From: Cytophagales bacterium
GTDB lineage: Bacteria > Bacteroidota > Bacteroidia > Cytophagales > Cyclobacteriaceae
Assembly (NCBI GenBank): GCA_017303805.1
Contig: JAFLBQ010000005.1
Coordinates: 124,001-188,000, forward strand
Length of the DNA: 64,000 nucleotides
Direction of reading: 5' to 3'
Made by a program: the position numbers and the translations under genes. Positions 7,689 through 16,731 of the stretch are shown piece after piece. Positions within the stretch are counted from its first letter, which is position 1. Every line of letters begins with the position of its first letter. The notes beneath the pieces were generated by a model. It was not told where the DNA came from. It made no database searches and saw nothing but the letters and a program-made list of their open reading frames with translations.

Positions 7689-10600
7689 ATGCGAATTCTA
7701 TTGGTGTGTTGGTTCTGTTGGGTTGCTGTAACGGTGCGCGGTCAGATCATGATTAACGAAGTGTGCCCGGCCAATGCCGATATAAATTTCGATCCGGAGT
7801 TTTTTAATTTTTCGCCATGGGTAGAATTGTACAATGCGGGCAGCAGTTCAGTGGCTGTGGGCAGCTACTTTCTTTCAGACGATCCGAACGAACCGGCCAA
7901 GTGGGCAATTCCGGCCGGCACAACCATCCTGCCAAAAAGTTATCTCCTTATCTGGTGCGATGGGCGCAATACCGGCTTGCATACATCTTTCTCGCTTGAT
8001 AGTGACGGAGAGCATGTGGTGCTCTCATCTCCCGGGCGGCAACTGATTGACCAGGTTGCCTATCCAAAACAATATGCCAACGTTAGCTACGGGCGCAAAT
8101 CCGATGGCCATGCCGAATGGAAATACCTTACCAAACCAACCCCGGTGGGTGCCAACGAAATGCCCGCGGGGTTGCCGGTGCTCAGCGCTCCGGTGGCTTC
8201 TGTAAAATCGGGGCGCTTTGGTGCGGCCCAGCAAATAACGCTTACGCACAATCTTACCGGCACCGAAATCCGCTATACTATTGATGGCTCCGAGCCGCGC
8301 CAGGTTTCTACCCTTTACACCACACCTGTTACGCTTGCTCAAACCGGCACGCTTAAAGCCAAGGCCTTTCGTACCGATTACATTCCCAGCGCTACGCTGG
8401 TAGAAACCTATTTTATTAATGAGCGCACCTTTACGTTGCCCGTGGTAGCGCTGTCAACCAAACCCGATTACCTCTGGAACAATAACATCGGCATCTACAC
8501 CAATGGCACCAACGGCATACCCGGCAATTGCTCCACCAATCCGGTAAACTGGAATCAGGATTGGGATCGCCACGCCTCCATCGATTTATTTGATGCAGCC
8601 GGCAAGCGCTACTACAGCCAGGATGTGGATATTAAAATCGGGGGTGGATGCAGCCGCAACAACCCGCAGCGCTCACTCAATGTGAAAGCGCGCGATAAAT
8701 ATGGCGACAATACCCTCGAAGAAAAGTTGTTTGCCGATAAACCGCACGACCGCTATGGCGGATTGATTTTGCGTAATTCGGGCAACGATTTTAATGTAAC
8801 GCACTTTCGTGATGCGCTGATGCAAACGCTTACGCGCGAACAAATGGATATAGATGGCCAGGCCTACAAAGCCAGCGTACTTTACCTGAACGGACAATAC
8901 TGGGGCATTCAAAACCAACGCGAAAAAATTGATGCCGACTATATCGAAACCAATTACGGTATAAAAAAGAAAGACCTCGATTTACTCGAAGCCTGGGGCA
9001 ACCCCATCGAAGGTACCAACACGCACTACGTAAATTATTTAAATACGCTGCAAATCCTCAATCCCGCCCTGCCTTCTACCTTCGATTACATAAATCAAAA
9101 CATCGATGTACAGGAATACATCAACTACCTGGTAGCGCAAATTTACTTTGGTAATACCGATTGGCCCGGCAACAACATTAAGTACTGGCGCAAGCGCAGT
9201 GGTAACAGCAAGTATCGGTGGATTCTCTTCGATATGGATTTTGGTTTTTCATTATATACACCTGTAAACCATCCTACCTTAAGTTTTGCAACCGATCCGA
9301 ACAGCGGAGTAGGGTGGCCCAATCCACCCTGGAGCACGCAACACATCAGGTTGGTGTTACAGAACCCAACGTTCAGGAGCCGCTTTATCCAAACCTTAAC
9401 CACCGCGATGGCTTCGGGCTACAGCCCGAAGCACGTAAACGAAACCATTGATGCAATGGCGCAACGCATTGCTGCCGAAATGCCCTTTCACAAACAACGC
9501 TGGGGTGGCAACCTAAACGATTGGAATTACGAGGTGCAACGCCTGCGTAACTTTGCCAGCGAGCGGCACCAGTACATGAAGCAACATACGGCCGCATTTT
9601 TTAACCTTACGCCTGATGTAAAAATCAGTGCCACCGTTTTTCCGGAAGCAACCGGTAAAATAAATCTGAATGGCGTAACCTTAAACCAGCCGCTATCCCT
9701 TTCCGATTACTACCGCAACCTGGCATTTGAAGCACGTGCGGTGCCGGCCCCGGGCTATTCATTCAAACACTGGAAGCTTACTACAAGCGATGTACTGCTT
9801 ACTTCGGTAATTCCTGCCAGTGCAGTTTGGAAATATTCAGATACCGGAGTTTTACCCGCTGCCAACTGGAACAGCTTAACCTACAACGATGCTGCGTGGG
9901 CCAGCGGCCCGGCACAATTAGGGTATGGCGATGGCGATGAACAAACTGTGGTAAGCTTTGGGCCGAACGCCAATAACAAATACATCACCACGTACTTCCG
10001 AAAGTCGGTAATCATTTCAAATGTAAACCAGGTAGCTGCGGTGCAAGCCTCGGCCTTGTTCGATGATGGCATTGTAGTGTACCTGAACGGCACAGAAGTT
10101 TATCGGTACAACATGCCCGCAGGCACCATCAACAACAACACGTTGGCACTCGAAGCCATTCCGGTCGAAAACGTGTTCCTGGATTTTACCATTCCTAAAA
10201 GTCTTTTGGTGGAAGGCAACAATGTAATAGCAGCCGAGGTACATCAGAACTCGCCACAAAGTTCTGACATCAGCTTCGATTTTCAACTCACTACCGTGCA
10301 GCAAGGTTCGCAAACCGAAACCACAAGCACTAACCCGGTACTTACCGGTGTAGCCGACAAGTATGTTTTTATTGAAGCACACTTTGAAGAAGCCGCACCC
10401 GTGTCGGGATTAATTATTAACGAGGTAGCGGCTGCCGGCACCGATGCCACCGATGAGTTTGGCGAGCGCGATGACTGGATTGAAATTTACAATGCCTCAA
10501 CCAACCCTGTTAACCTGGCCGGGTTATTCATTACCGATAACCTTCAAACCAAATTGAAACACCAGGTGGCTTCCGGATCCGATCAAACTGTTATTCAACC

Positions 10601-11096
10601 GGGCGAGTACAAGGTAATCTGGGCCGATAACCAAACCGGGCAAGGTGCCTTGCATACTAACTTCCGCCTTTCGGCTGATGGCGAGCAAGTAGGGCTTTAC
10701 CAGATGGTGGGTTCGCAACTGAATGTACTGAATGAAATAACATTTGGGGCACACCAGAAAAACACCAGTGCCATTCGGTTTCCCGATCGCACCGGGCCCA
10801 TTGTGCTAACCGCGCGGCCTACCCCCCGCTTGCCCAACATTTTAGAAGTGGTTACCGGAGTTGAAACAGAGCCGGATGCCGAAGTAAAAATTTATCCCAA
10901 CCCGGTTAAAGATTGGTTAACAGTAGAAGTTCCTGCAGGAGCCCACGTAAAAATTACCACCATGCAGGGTGTTTCGGTACCGGTTATTCAAACTACGGCA
11001 GGCATTGCCATGCACCACCTGCCGGCCGGGTTGTATGTGGTTACGGTTATTGTTCAGAGTAAAGTGTACAGCTATCGCATTTTGAAAAACGACTAA
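7689..11096 (+). CDS. Secreted CotH / lamin-tail domain protein with T9SS sorting domain
   Basis: A 1135-residue exported protein. A signal peptide (residues 1-19) leads into a lamin-tail domain (about 20-150, MINEVCPAN, WVELYNAG). Next is a chitobiase-like C-terminal domain (about 175-240, EIRYTIDGSEP), then a CotH kinase-like domain (about 250-580) with KARDKYG, NQREKIDADYI and the metal-binding RWILFDMDFGFSL. A beta-sandwich segment (about 690-880) and a second lamin-tail domain (about 905-1040, INEVAAAGTDATDEFGE) follow. The last 70 residues begin VKIYPNPVKDWLTVE, the type A T9SS sorting signal. CotH proteins can phosphorylate proteins; this one would act at the cell surface or outside. 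Confidence 0.88.
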   Translation: MRILLVCWFCWVAVTVRGQIMINEVCPANADINFDPEFFNFSPWVELYNAGSSSVAVGSYFLSDDPNEPAKWAIPAGTTILPKSYLLIWCDGRNTGLHTSFSLDSDGEHVVLSSPGRQLIDQVAYPKQYANVSYGRKSDGHAEWKYLTKPTPVGANEMPAGLPVLSAPVASVKSGRFGAAQQITLTHNLTGTEIRYTIDGSEPRQVSTLYTTPVTLAQTGTLKAKAFRTDYIPSATLVETYFINERTFTLPVVALSTKPDYLWNNNIGIYTNGTNGIPGNCSTNPVNWNQDWDRHASIDLFDAAGKRYYSQDVDIKIGGGCSRNNPQRSLNVKARDKYGDNTLEEKLFADKPHDRYGGLILRNSGNDFNVTHFRDALMQTLTREQMDIDGQAYKASVLYLNGQYWGIQNQREKIDADYIETNYGIKKKDLDLLEAWGNPIEGTNTHYVNYLNTLQILNPALPSTFDYINQNIDVQEYINYLVAQIYFGNTDWPGNNIKYWRKRSGNSKYRWILFDMDFGFSLYTPVNHPTLSFATDPNSGVGWPNPPWSTQHIRLVLQNPTFRSRFIQTLTTAMASGYSPKHVNETIDAMAQRIAAEMPFHKQRWGGNLNDWNYEVQRLRNFASERHQYMKQHTAAFFNLTPDVKISATVFPEATGKINLNGVTLNQPLSLSDYYRNLAFEARAVPAPGYSFKHWKLTTSDVLLTSVIPASAVWKYSDTGVLPAANWNSLTYNDAAWASGPAQLGYGDGDEQTVVSFGPNANNKYITTYFRKSVIISNVNQVAAVQASALFDDGIVVYLNGTEVYRYNMPAGTINNNTLALEAIPVENVFLDFTIPKSLLVEGNNVIAAEVHQNSPQSSDISFDFQLTTVQQGSQTETTSTNPVLTGVADKYVFIEAHFEEAAPVSGLIINEVAAAGTDATDEFGERDDWIEIYNASTNPVNLAGLFITDNLQTKLKHQVASGSDQTVIQPGEYKVIWADNQTGQGALHTNFRLSADGEQVGLYQMVGSQLNVLNEITFGAHQKNTSAIRFPDRTGPIVLTARPTPRLPNILEVVTGVETEPDAEVKIYPNPVKDWLTVEVPAGAHVKITTMQGVSVPVIQTTAGIAMHHLPAGLYVVTVIVQSKVYSYRILKND

Positions 11097-11100
11097 AACG

Positions 11101-11130
11101 AAAATGCCGGCCTTGCGGTCCGGCATTTTA
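11101..11130 (+). terminator. Terminator between CotH gene and TonB-dependent receptor
   Basis: AAAATGCCGG (11101-11110) pairs with CCGGCATTTT (11120-11129). The stem is flanked by A-run and T-run, so it can work on both strands and probably serves both convergent genes. Confidence 0.85.
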
Positions 11131-11158
11131 CCCCAAACACCCTAACCTAAGAGTATCT

Positions 11159-14050
11159 TTATTGTGCGCGTTTGGCCGTCATCGGGAATGCACCAAACTG
11201 CCCCATCGTCATCGTTCCGGTAAACTGATCTCCGGAAATTATTCCTTTAACCAGCACAGTAGCAGTGTTGCCACCAAAGTTTACTTCGTAAGCAAAACTC
11301 AATTCGTTGCCGGTTACTTTTACGTCTTTAATTGGCGTTTCGCGATTAAAGCGGGCGTTTACAATTACACCGCTGTACGCATCGCCTTCTTTGGTAATGT
11401 TCAATTTACCACCATTGGCACCTTGCGGGCTCTCCACCGTATATTCCCAACTGCCTTCGGCTACAACCACCGCAGCAGAGTCGATAGGTTGTGTTTCCAC
11501 TTTAGGTGTAACAACCGGGGTGGTGGTTCTGTTGCCACCAAAGTTACCGCGCTGGCCACCTGCATTGCCACCGCCATTCATGCCACCGCCATCGTTATCG
11601 TTGCCGCCATCCATTTTCAAATCGTCATTATTTACCGAGCGGTTACCTCTTCTGCGCGGTTGGTCAAAACTCATTTTACCAATGCGGTAACTTACATTTA
11701 CGCGGAAGCTGAAGTTGCGCAGTTCGGTAGAACTGTTTTGGTTAATGCTCTGCGTGCCGGTATTGGTTACAACCGAGTTGCGGATGACCATAGCCGGGGC
11801 CAGGAAGTTTTCCAATCCTGCGCCTACACTGCCTTTTTTGTTTTTAAATTCTTTGCGTGCGCCTATGCTATAAGTACCAAAGCCACCCTGAAAGCCTTGC
11901 AGGTTTACTCTGCGGCCCCGGTAAAATCCAAAGCCTTGAAGAGCCCAGCCATTACCTAAGTTATAACTTCCAAAGCCGCGGCCACTGGCAACCCAACCGC
12001 TGTTGCTTACCCGTTGTGTTATGGCCGAGCCCGGGTTCAACATATCCGCATAGTAGATATCGCCCCCTACGTTAAACATAAGCTTGCCCACGTTAATATT
12101 GGTAAATACGCTGGCACCATACGCGTTTTCAATACCGAGGTTGCCATACGTGGTTTGAATTACACTGTCGCGCACCACTTGCCGGTAACTTTGAATGGCA
12201 TTGTTGGAATTGCGCACAAAGCCGGTAAAGTTTAACGAAGTTCCTTTAATGAAGGTGCTGTAGCCCACTTCGTAGTTGTTGGTAAACTCCGGATCCAATT
12301 GGGGGTTACCCACTGTTTCGCTAAGCGGGTTGGCGCTTTGAATGTTCGGGTTTAAGAACTGAATTGACGGGCGTTGAATTCTGCGATTGTAAGAGAGCTT
12401 TACGGTTCCCTTCTTTAATTTTTTACTGGCATTGAAGCTCGGTACCAGAACTCCGTAGTCGGGTATTTCAATATTCGATTCAGTGCGGGTGTACGCATTA
12501 ATAAGGGTGTATTCGTAACGGGCACCACCTTTTAAACTATAGCCGGTTTTCGAGCTGTAGGTATAAGACATGTAGCCGGAGGTTACGTTTTGGTCGTAGT
12601 TAAGTGCGTTGGAGCGCGCGGCATCAGCATCGGGTACAAAGGCACCGTTGGCACCGCTGGCTGTAAAGTACTGGAAGTCGCTCAACACTTTTCGCTTAAT
12701 GTTCTTCGCCCCGATTTCAAATATCTGGTTGGTGCTGATTGGCGTTTGGTAATCGGCCTGAATGGTATATTCTTCATTTATACCTTCGTTCAGGTTTTTA
12801 AGACGTTGAAAAATTTCGGAAGAGGAAGCGTTATAAATTGTATTGGTAAAATCGTTGTTGCGATTGTTACGGCTGTACAGAGCCAGCAGGCTAAACTCGC
12901 GCTGTGGTTTATCGAACAGCCGGGTATAGGTAAAGTTCATATCCACGTTGTTCGAAAGGTCGTTGGTTTTCACATCGCGCAAGCTGTTAGAAATAAGCGC
13001 ATTGTTGCGATAGATTTCTGAAAGCAGATTGTCTTGAAAGTTTTGGTTGTTACGCAAACCAAAGCGTACAGAGGCGGCCAACGAATTTTTCTTGTCGATG
13101 TCGTAATCCCAACCGAGGTTATAATTTCCAAATAAGCCCTGGTTACGGTTTTGTCCGCTTTGGTAAGAGAACGTTTGGCCGGTGGCGGTAGTAGTTACCT
13201 GGTTATTTTCAAAAGCACCTTTCACATTGTAGTTGGCTCTTCCAAAACCACCTAATGAGAAGCCCATTTTACCGGTGCGGTAATTTCCGTTAAGGCCCAG
13301 GTTGGAACCGCGCAAGCCGGCACCGGCATCCAGGTTAAGGGTTAACCCTTGCAAGGTGTTTTTCTTTGTTATGATGTTGATGATACCGGCCGAGCCTTCG
13401 GCATCGTACTTGGCCGAGGGCGAAGTAATTACTTCAACAGTCTTAATCTGATCGGAAGGAATTTGCTTTAGCGCATCGGCTACCGAGTTAGCCATAATAG
13501 TAGAGGGCTTGTTGTTAATCAACACTGTAATGTTAGAACTTCCGCGCAAGCTCACGTTCCCGTCCAAATCAACCGAAAGCATGGGTACCCGCTTTAAAAC
13601 ATCGGTGGCATCGCCCCCGCGCGAGGTAACATCGTTTTCGGCATTATAGATAGTGCGATCTACCCGCTCTTCAACCAGATCTTTTTGTGCTTCTACCACT
13701 ACTTCTTTGAGTTGCGTGGCTTCTTCGGCTATTTTAATAATACCCAGATTTATTTCGGCTCTGCGGCCGTCCAACACCAAGTCAGTCTTGGTAATGGTTT
13801 CGTATCCAATAAACGAAATGGTAACGGTGTAAGTACCGTTGCTGATTTTTTCGATGGTGAATTTACCTTTGGCATCGGCAATGGTTCCGTTAATGGTTTT
13901 GCCTTCACTATCAGATAATGCTACGGTTGCAAATTCAACCGGTTGGTTGGACTTGGCATCCATTACTACGCCAACAATGCGGCCGTTGCTCTGTGCAACT
14001 GCGGCTATCATGGCTAAAAAACCTACTGTTGTTAGAATAATTTTTTTCAT
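11159..14050 (-). CDS. TonB-dependent receptor, outer-membrane beta-barrel family, with extra C-terminal domain
   Basis: A 963-residue outer-membrane receptor. Start chosen at MKKIILTTVGFLAMIAAVAQ, a clean signal peptide; an earlier ATG at 14101 would put 17 residues before it. Order: carboxypeptidase-regulatory-like domain (about 22-105, GRIVGVVMDAKSNQPVEFAT), plug (about 120-225, RVPMLSVDLDGNVSLRG, SPSAKYDAEGSAGIINIITKK), beta-barrel (about 380-820), a Gly/Asn-rich linker of about 50 residues, then a 97-residue domain (from EGSWEYTVESPQG to GQFGAFPMTAKRAQ). Such a tail is unusual for a barrel protein. The ligand is unknown. It is divergent from a LytS/LytTR pair. Confidence 0.9.
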   Translation of the reverse strand: MKKIILTTVGFLAMIAAVAQSNGRIVGVVMDAKSNQPVEFATVALSDSEGKTINGTIADAKGKFTIEKISNGTYTVTISFIGYETITKTDLVLDGRRAEINLGIIKIAEEATQLKEVVVEAQKDLVEERVDRTIYNAENDVTSRGGDATDVLKRVPMLSVDLDGNVSLRGSSNITVLINNKPSTIMANSVADALKQIPSDQIKTVEVITSPSAKYDAEGSAGIINIITKKNTLQGLTLNLDAGAGLRGSNLGLNGNYRTGKMGFSLGGFGRANYNVKGAFENNQVTTTATGQTFSYQSGQNRNQGLFGNYNLGWDYDIDKKNSLAASVRFGLRNNQNFQDNLLSEIYRNNALISNSLRDVKTNDLSNNVDMNFTYTRLFDKPQREFSLLALYSRNNRNNDFTNTIYNASSSEIFQRLKNLNEGINEEYTIQADYQTPISTNQIFEIGAKNIKRKVLSDFQYFTASGANGAFVPDADAARSNALNYDQNVTSGYMSYTYSSKTGYSLKGGARYEYTLINAYTRTESNIEIPDYGVLVPSFNASKKLKKGTVKLSYNRRIQRPSIQFLNPNIQSANPLSETVGNPQLDPEFTNNYEVGYSTFIKGTSLNFTGFVRNSNNAIQSYRQVVRDSVIQTTYGNLGIENAYGASVFTNINVGKLMFNVGGDIYYADMLNPGSAITQRVSNSGWVASGRGFGSYNLGNGWALQGFGFYRGRRVNLQGFQGGFGTYSIGARKEFKNKKGSVGAGLENFLAPAMVIRNSVVTNTGTQSINQNSSTELRNFSFRVNVSYRIGKMSFDQPRRRGNRSVNNDDLKMDGGNDNDGGGMNGGGNAGGQRGNFGGNRTTTPVVTPKVETQPIDSAAVVVAEGSWEYTVESPQGANGGKLNITKEGDAYSGVIVNARFNRETPIKDVKVTGNELSFAYEVNFGGNTATVLVKGIISGDQFTGTMTMGQFGAFPMTAKRAQ

Positions 14051-14115
14051 TTGGGGTTTAATAAGTAATTCCACTTCACTTTTCGAACTATCTAACTGCA
14101 AAGGAAGATTTTTGT

Positions 14116-14171
14116 TTCCGTAAATCAGGTGCTATTAGACAATCCGGTCTAACGATTCGACCGTTACGGAA
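14116..14171. promoter_or_regulatory. Two concentric inverted repeats between receptor and lytS genes
   Basis: Outer arms TTCCGTAA (14116-14123) and TTACGGAA (14164-14171) and inner arms TTAGAC (14135-14140) and GTCTAA (14147-14152) share the same centre (14143.5), with 11-base spacers that do not pair. The arrangement looks more like stacked dyad operators than an RNA hairpin. The likely user is the LytTR regulator encoded next door; that is inference. Confidence 0.5.
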
Positions 14172-14277
14172 GGTGGCGAAAACATGCTAAAAACAGATTT
14201 TTTGGATAGTCGGTCGATTAACTTACGCTAGCGGTCTAAAAGGAAGATTTTATTAATCGGGCTGCGATTTATCGATC

Positions 14278-14285
14278 TACATTTG
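14278..14285 (+). promoter_or_regulatory. Likely -7 box for the LytS/LytTR operon
   Basis: TACATTTG fits the Bacteroidota -7 consensus TAnnTTTG. No clear TTG lies about 19-21 bases upstream. It would give a leader of about 25 bases before the kinase gene at 14316. Confidence 0.5.
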
Positions 14286-14315
14286 AGGCAACCTAACGAA
14301 TAAGAGGTTAATCCC

Positions 14316-15353
14316 ATGCAATCTTTTTTTAACCGGAACCGGGTGGTCTTGCTCCACATTTCTTTCTGGTTTGTGTACTTATCGTTCAACTTGTACCAGG
14401 CTTCGGTGTTTCAGCGTGGCCGGGGGTACGATTGGGAACGGTTGCTTACATCGGCATCGGTGCAGTTTATTTTTACGGGCGCAATAGCCTACCTCAATTA
14501 CTTTTTTACCTGGCCGCGGTTTTTGAAGAGCCAGCAAATCGGCCGCTACCTGTTGGAGTTTTCGATTCCGTTCGGGTTGCTGCTTACAGCCCGCGTTTAT
14601 CTGCAACGTTACCTGGCCGATGGCTACACCCACAAGATCGAGTACTTCTATTCCAGTTTTTTTATTGTACAGATAGTAGCGGTAACACTCTTCATTGTGT
14701 TGTTTGTGGGCATGCTGCGGTTTGCAGTAGATTGGTTTAAACTGGAATCTACCCGCAAAGAAATGGAAAACGAGAAGCTGATGGCCGAGTTGAATTTTCT
14801 AAAAGCACAAATCAATCCGCACTTTTTATTCAACACACTCAATAACCTTTATTACCTGGCGTACACCAAATCCGAAAACACGACCGAAGTAATTGCCAAG
14901 CTTTCGCAGATGATGCGCTACATGATTTACGACAGCAACCACCGCGAGGTGCCGCTGGCCAAGGAGATCGAGTACATGGAAAATTATATCAGCCTGGAAC
15001 GGCTGCGCCTCAACAACCAGATACCCATTAAGTTTGAAGTAAGCGGAAACTTTGATGCCGTGCGCATTGCCCCGCTAGTATTAATTACATTTTTGGAAAA
15101 TGCCTTTAAACACGGAGTAAGTGGCAACAACGCGCACGCCTGGGTAACGGTAAGCATTCAATTAGAAGGTAAGAAGTGCATCTATTCCGTTGCAAACAGC
15201 AAACCAGACACGGCAAGCGTACACGAAAAATCGGGTATTGGTTTGCAAAATGTAAAGCGGAGGCTTGACTTAACCTACCCCGGCCAATACGAGTTGATAA
15301 CCGAAGATAAAAAGGACGTATATTTCGTTCAGGTAACCTTAACACTAAGTTGA
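14316..15353 (+). CDS. LytS-type sensor histidine kinase
   Basis: A 345-residue membrane kinase of the HisKA_7TM-less LytS/YehU group. Four predicted membrane segments lie within the first 140 residues (around 10-28, 45-64, 78-95 and 113-137). The kinase core begins LNFLKAQINPHFLFNTLNNL with phospho-acceptor His169, and has the ATP-binding ITFLENAFKHGV and GIGLQNVKRRLDLTYP. The signal is unknown. Its TGA stop overlaps the TTG start of the response regulator, so the pair is translationally coupled. A concentric dyad upstream could be an autoregulatory site. Confidence 0.9.
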   Translation: MQSFFNRNRVVLLHISFWFVYLSFNLYQASVFQRGRGYDWERLLTSASVQFIFTGAIAYLNYFFTWPRFLKSQQIGRYLLEFSIPFGLLLTARVYLQRYLADGYTHKIEYFYSSFFIVQIVAVTLFIVLFVGMLRFAVDWFKLESTRKEMENEKLMAELNFLKAQINPHFLFNTLNNLYYLAYTKSENTTEVIAKLSQMMRYMIYDSNHREVPLAKEIEYMENYISLERLRLNNQIPIKFEVSGNFDAVRIAPLVLITFLENAFKHGVSGNNAHAWVTVSIQLEGKKCIYSVANSKPDTASVHEKSGIGLQNVKRRLDLTYPGQYELITEDKKDVYFVQVTLTLS

Positions 15354-16072
15354 AACTGAACTGCATTATTATCGAAGACGAGCCGCTGGCGCGTAATCTG
15401 TTGATAGACTATGTAAGCAAGGTTCCTACGCTGCAACTTATTCAGGCCTTTGGCAATCCGTTGGAAGCATTGGAGGTACTACGCACCCAACCGGTTGATT
15501 TGTTATTTCTTGACGTGCAAATGCCGCAGCTTACCGGCATTTCGCTTTTAAAAGTGTTGCAGCATAAACCCATGGTTATTCTTACTACAGCCTATTCAGA
15601 ATATGCCTTGGTGGGTTACGAGTTAGATGTAGCCGATTACCTGTTAAAACCGGTAACGTTCGAACGCTTTTTAAAAGCAATAGATAAGGTAAGCCTACGA
15701 TTGACAGCCGGTGAAGCGCAACCAACAGAAGGGAAGAGCGAGCCGGCACCAAAGGATTTTGTTTTTGTGAAAGACGGTACCAAATCGGTGCGGGTGCAGT
15801 TAAGCGAGATTCTTTATATAGAAGGCTTGAAAGATTACGTTACCATACACACACCCGGCCAAAAAATTGTTACCCTGCAACGCATGAAAACCCTGGAAGA
15901 ACAGTTGCCGGCCGATGGGTTCATTCGCATTCACAACTCGTTTATTGTTTCGGTAAAAGCCATTGATGTGGTGCACAAAAACGAGGTTCAGATTGGCCAG
16001 GCCACACTGCCCATTGGCGACACCTACCGCAAAGGGTTCAGGGAGTTTATTGAGAAACACCACATTCAATAA
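15350..16072 (+). CDS. LytTR-family response regulator
   Basis: A 240-residue DNA-binding regulator. The receiver domain (1-120) has the acidic pair IIEDEP, phospho-acceptor Asp55 (LLFLDVQMP), and the Lys of LLKPVTFERF. A linker leads to a LytTR DNA-binding domain (about 134-238) with FVFVKDGTKSVRV, LYIEGLKDYVTIHT and the family end FIRIHNSFIVSV. The start is a TTG overlapping the kinase stop (TTGA). It probably controls genes nearby, possibly the receptor on the other side of the kinase; no target is proven by sequence. Confidence 0.92.
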   Translation: MKLNCIIIEDEPLARNLLIDYVSKVPTLQLIQAFGNPLEALEVLRTQPVDLLFLDVQMPQLTGISLLKVLQHKPMVILTTAYSEYALVGYELDVADYLLKPVTFERFLKAIDKVSLRLTAGEAQPTEGKSEPAPKDFVFVKDGTKSVRVQLSEILYIEGLKDYVTIHTPGQKIVTLQRMKTLEEQLPADGFIRIHNSFIVSVKAIDVVHKNEVQIGQATLPIGDTYRKGFREFIEKHHIQ

Positions 16073-16089
16073 GCAACAGTTTTACCCCC

Positions 16090-16118
16090 TTGCCGGATAT
16101 TAAATTTTGATATATTTG
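16090..16118 (+). promoter_or_regulatory. Promoter of tRNA-Ala
   Basis: TTG (16090-16092), 18 bases, then TATATTTG (16111-16118) match the Bacteroidota -33/-7 promoter. The tRNA begins 12 bases after the -7 box. Confidence 0.75.
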
Positions 16119-16130
16119 CACCTCCTTATC

Positions 16131-16204
16131 GGGGGATTAGCTCAGCTGGCTAGAGCGCTTCCATGGCATGGAAGAGGTCATCGGTTCGAATCCGATATTC
16201 TCCA
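16131..16204 (+). tRNA. tRNA-Ala (anticodon GGC)
   Basis: A cloverleaf can be drawn by eye. The acceptor stem is GGGGGAT with ATTCTCC. The anticodon stem CTTCC/GGAAG closes the 7-base loop ATGGCAT, with anticodon GGC. The T arm holds GGTTCGAATCC. The discriminator is A and the CCA end is not encoded. Anticodon GGC reads Ala codons GCC and GCU. It has its own promoter and terminator. Confidence 0.95.
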
Positions 16205-16235
16205 CAAAAACTCCTGGCATCCGGGAGTTTTTTTG
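16205..16235 (+). terminator. Terminator after tRNA-Ala
   Basis: AACTCCTGG and CCGGGAGTT form a stem with loop CAT directly behind the tRNA, followed by seven T. Confidence 0.85.
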
Positions 16236-16266
16236 TTTTCAATAGGAGCGGGTTCGCGATTGGTTT

Positions 16267-16731
16267 TTAAAATTCTACTTCACCCAGGTATTCCGCGTTC
16301 TCCAAAATATAAATCATTTGGTCGGGGTTGGTATCGTTTAAAACTAATATGCCTTTTATCTCAACAGGCTTATCGGTGTAAGCTATTTGCTTTCTAAGAA
16401 ATACCTCTACTACTCCTTCGGGGCCACCTACTCCGCAGAAAAAGCAGGCATTAAGTGGCAACGAAGAAAGCATGAAGTGTGACTCTTTGGTGCCTTGAAA
16501 AGGAATAATATATCCCGGCAACACAATTGCTTTGCCGGCCAATGCTTTTACTTCTTTGGCAAATACAGGTTTATCAAACTCGCCTTTCGGATCTTTTTGA
16601 TAGGTAATGTTGTACAGCTTAGGCCAGATAAGCGAAGGCAAGCCGGAATAAGAAGTTTGTGTGAAAGCGCTTAGTGGCAGCAGCAATCCTGCAATAAGAA
16701 CGTATTTTTTTAGGATAGATGGCAACATCAT
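16267..16731 (-). CDS. Small secreted protein, DUF3299-like
   Basis: A 154-residue protein with a signal peptide (LIAGLLLPLSAFTQ). The core GKAIVLPGYIIPF, then HFMLSSLPLNACFFCGVGGPE with a CxxC pair, resembles the DUF3299 group of periplasmic proteins found near metal or transport genes. The two Cys could bind a metal or form a disulfide. Its start overlaps the stop of the Gfo/Idh/MocA gene by four bases (ATGA), so they are coupled. Function is not known. Confidence 0.7.
   Translation of the reverse strand: MMLPSILKKYVLIAGLLLPLSAFTQTSYSGLPSLIWPKLYNITYQKDPKGEFDKPVFAKEVKALAGKAIVLPGYIIPFQGTKESHFMLSSLPLNACFFCGVGGPEGVVEVFLRKQIAYTDKPVEIKGILVLNDTNPDQMIYILENAEYLGEVEF

Noticed and set aside
11162-11959. 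265-codon open frame on the plus strand opposite the TonB-dependent receptor gene
   Set aside because: It mirrors a real gene with clear family domains, has no family likeness of its own and no ribosome-binding site; it results from codon composition.
16107-16397. 96-codon open frame across the tRNA-Ala gene
   Set aside because: It reads through a tRNA and its terminator and has no protein features.
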